From an uncultured Mycoplasmataceae bacterium (lineage in GTDB: Bacteria > Bacillota_I > Bacilli_A > Mycoplasmatales > Mycoplasmoidaceae), in NCBI GenBank assembly GCA_949283985.1, contig CASDUM010000048.1, positions 1 through 10,075 of the forward strand: a stretch of DNA of 10,075 nt, written 5' to 3'. The notes below the pieces were generated by a model. The model saw only the letters and a program-made list of their open reading frames with translations, was not told the origin of the DNA and made no database searches. The translations under genes were made by a program, and so were the position numbers. Shown here piece after piece: positions 8,381-10,075 of this stretch. Positions within the stretch are counted from its first letter, which is position 1; each line of letters begins with the position of its first letter.

Positions 8381-8667
8381 ACAAAAAAGAAGTTGAAACT
8401 AAGTTTGATAATGCAATAAATGAAGCGCCCGAATACGCTAATTCTATTTCTTTATTAAAACTTGATTTTTTTGAAAAACTTGATTTTAATACATATGCTT
8501 CAATTGAAAATTTTTTTATTTCATCAATTCTTATATTTGGTTCTTTTACATTTTATTCAGCTTTTCCAATTACATATATTTTTAAAAAAAATATCAATTA
8601 TGCAATCGACCATCCAAAATGAATGTTTGGTATCATTGAGTGCATTAGAAAACTTAAATGAGAGTAA
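8362..8667 (+). pseudogene. C-terminal part of the same frameshifted membrane protein
   Basis: From the A7 tract this frame is open to TAA at 8665-8667 and has no ATG, GTG or TTG near its beginning, so it cannot easily be expressed alone. It encodes a polar segment (ILNKKEVETKFDNAINEAPE), a membrane helix (FFISSILIFGSFTFYSAFP) and a basic tail ending RKLKWE. Two TGA codons fall where Trp fits. Codon style is like that of the neighbours, unlike a chance frame. The simplest reading is one gene, 8090-8667, that is out of frame in this sequence. The cause may be loss of an A, phase variation by slippage, or a sequencing error. Confidence 0.7.
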
Positions 8668-8746
8668 TGTTAGAAATAACAGATTCAATATACTTTTAAT
8701 TTATATTTAAAAAAAATAACATAAAATAATTTTATCTAGGAGGTTT

Positions 8747-9667
8747 ATGTTTACACTTTTAAATGGTCTATTAAACTATGATAAAAAGGGAAAATATGGA
8801 TATAGTAAAAGACAATCAGACAGTATAGAAAGATTGCTAAATAAAAATAGTAAGATGTTTTACGAATCTAAAAAGGAGATTGTTAAATCTAAAAAAATTT
8901 CTACATTATTACTTATTGCATGAATGCCATTATCTATTTTTCTATTTATTTATTTAATGGTTCCAGTTAATGAATATGAATTAATATACGGAAAAGAAGA
9001 TGACCAATATGTTTATTTAAATATTCTTTCAAAAGGTTTATATAAAATTAATAATCATTTTGACATTACTTCTATTTCTGCAACATTTGCAGCATTATTA
9101 TTACCTATCATTGGATTTATACTTCTTATAGTAAGTTATATTTATGGTTTAAAACCATTAAATAATGAAAAATTGAGAAGATATATATTTTTTGATAAGT
9201 TTAATGAATTACATAATACAAAAACTAATAAGTTAGGTTTCTTATTAAATTCTATAAAAAAAATCATAGGATTAGTTTTAATTGTAGGATATGTATTTTT
9301 ATTCTATATAGTATTTTATCCTCCTAATTTTCATGAGTGAATTTCTCCATATTTTAATGCTAAAGTTAAAATAGATTATATTGCATCAAGTGTTCCAAAT
9401 CATTCATTTGAAATATGACACATTTATTTTAAATTACCAATCTCAATATTAATAATTTGCATTTTGTTAATTATTTTTTCAGTAACATATTTTGCTATTT
9501 CATTAAATTCATGAAACAAATTAAATGAGAGCTTAGTTGATTCCATGATGCTATCTATTAGAAAAAATAATGGATTAGATAAAATAACTGATATTAGCGA
9601 TGATGTTAAGGGTTTAATTAAATTAATAATCGAAGATAATCAAAAATCAATCAAATCTCTTATATAA
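8747..9667 (+). CDS. four-helix membrane protein of unknown function
   Basis: This 306-aa protein has a consensus AGGAGG (8738-8743) three bases before its ATG, the best ribosome binding site in the window. Residues 1-50 are polar and basic (KKGKYGYSKRQ) and probably cytoplasmic. Membrane helices lie near 51-73, 108-134, 172-191 and 229-253. The loops between helices 1-2 (about 35 residues) and 3-4 (about 37) would face outside. The tail (254-306) is charged and amphipathic, with TDISDDVKGLIKLIIED. Its four TGA codons encode Trp. It follows the broken gene by 79 bases, a gap with nothing but this binding site. I recognise no family or catalytic motif. Confidence 0.85.
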
Positions 9668-9714
9668 TACAATTCATAAACATAATAAAATTTCAATACA
9701 AACAAAGGTATAGT

Positions 9715-9951
9715 ATGATAAAAAAAATTAGATATCTTGTAACATGACTATTATTAATTTCTTCAACAATAATAGGTATAGTTTGTATATTTCTTGAAGG
9801 GGATATAAAAACTATAGATGTTGGCGCCTTATCTTTATCTATTCCCTTCATTATATGCTTTTCATTGGTTATTATAAATATAATATTCAATGTAGTTTGA
9901 CATTTTTTTAGTAGAAAGAAAACAAAATCAAATGGCGATATAAAGAAATAA
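9715..9951 (+). CDS. small two-helix membrane protein
   Basis: This 78-aa protein starts at ATG 9715, with AAAGG six bases upstream (9704-9708). Two hydrophobic helices (about 6-27 and 41-63) are joined by a short acidic loop (EGDIKTID). A basic tail (FFSRKKTKSNGDIKK) should remain in the cytoplasm. Two TGA codons encode Trp. It lies 47 bases after the preceding gene, and its stop codon merges with the left arm of the terminator at 9950, so it is the last gene of the operon. Function unknown; it may be an accessory subunit of the larger membrane proteins. Confidence 0.75.
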
Positions 9952-9989
9952 AATATCACCTATCTATTACGTAGCTAGATGATATTTTT
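9950..9989 (+). terminator. rho-independent terminator of the membrane-protein operon
   Basis: AAAATATCA (9950-9958) pairs with TGATATTTT (9980-9988). Inside it TCTA (9963-9966) can pair with TAGA (9976-9979). The right arm ends in five T. It directly follows the last operon gene. Confidence 0.7.
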
Positions 9990-10075
9990 AATTATAATTA
10001 GTTTTACTTTTTTATTCATTATATGGTTTGTGTCACTTTTTAATACTTGAAATATAATGAAAACACTATATATAA
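9979..10075 (+). CDS. possible 5' end of a membrane protein, cut by the window edge
   Basis: An open frame begins at ATG 9979 and runs to the end, with one TGA read as Trp: MIFLIIISFTFLFIIWFVSL, a long hydrophobic helix, then NTWNIMKTLYI. Residues from about the tenth on match the 52-aa frame at 5595 except for two changes (Leu to Ile, Leu to Ser). The ATG sits inside the terminator hairpin and has no ribosome binding site, so the true start may be later, such as the ATG at 10057, or the region may be non-coding promoter sequence. Confidence 0.3.
10007..10075 (+). repeat. 69-bp direct repeat, copy B
   Basis: This is the second copy of the repeat at 5599-5667, with 67 of 69 bases identical; the match reaches the window edge and may continue. 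It carries TATAAT at 10053-10058 and begins 18 bases after the operon terminator. The spacing between copies is 4408 bases, which is the span of the membrane-protein block. Confidence 0.9.

Noticed and set aside
8462..8710. Plus-strand open frame of 82 codons, very rich in Leu, Phe and Ile
   Set aside because: It overlaps the second part of the frameshifted gene in another frame, has no ribosome binding site and an unnatural composition.
9693..9959. Minus-strand open frame of 88 codons
   Set aside because: It covers the 78-aa plus-strand gene, which has a good binding site and a terminator in the right place; the minus frame has neither.
1..10075. tRNA, rRNA, CRISPR array, insertion sequence or transposase
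   Set aside because: I looked for cloverleaf-like ends, regularly spaced repeats and DDE or recombinase motifs on both strands and saw none.

Overview
The window is strongly AT-rich and uses TGA as a tryptophan codon in nearly every gene. hsdM alone reads at least seven TGA codons inside conserved protein sequence, so genetic code 4 is required and the host is a mollicute. Clear AGGAGG-type ribosome binding sites and the GIY-YIG protein type fit the Spiroplasma group (Mycoplasma mycoides/capricolum, Mesoplasma or Spiroplasma relatives) better than the M. pneumoniae group. That placement is inference from style only.

Left part (1-4850): a type I restriction-modification locus. hsdR (1038 aa) and hsdM (509 aa) lie on the minus strand, two bases apart, as one operon with a recognisable promoter. 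The plus-strand gene that ends at 140 converges on hsdM and looks like the tail of a specificity subunit (HsdS). A shared hairpin at 139-171 terminates both strands. HsdR would cut and translocate DNA, HsdM would methylate it, and HsdS would choose the target.

Middle (4850-6030): a minus-strand GIY-YIG nuclease gene broken by one in-frame TAA, with its own promoter and terminator. Next comes a GC-rich stretch followed by a strong hairpin-plus-T-run, which may be a small structured RNA. After it lie a 69-bp sequence that recurs at the right end of the window and two doubtful small ORFs.

Right part (6035-9989): a plus-strand operon of membrane proteins. In order these are a 300-aa seven-helix protein resembling the YwaF family, a secreted or anchored 205-aa protein, a 186-aa membrane protein overlapping it in another frame, a two-helix protein broken by a shift at an A7 tract, a 306-aa four-helix protein and a 78-aa two-helix protein. 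Short spacing and one terminator (9950-9989) make them a unit. None carries an ATPase, protease, nuclease or lipobox motif that I can see, so the function is unknown.

The 69-bp repeat sits just after a terminator at both ends of this block (5599 and 10007). That suggests the membrane-protein operon is one member of a tandem family, or a unit that could recombine between the repeats. Two adjacent coding regions show frame changes at G-rich or A-rich tracts, which suggests decay, sequencing error or phase variation.
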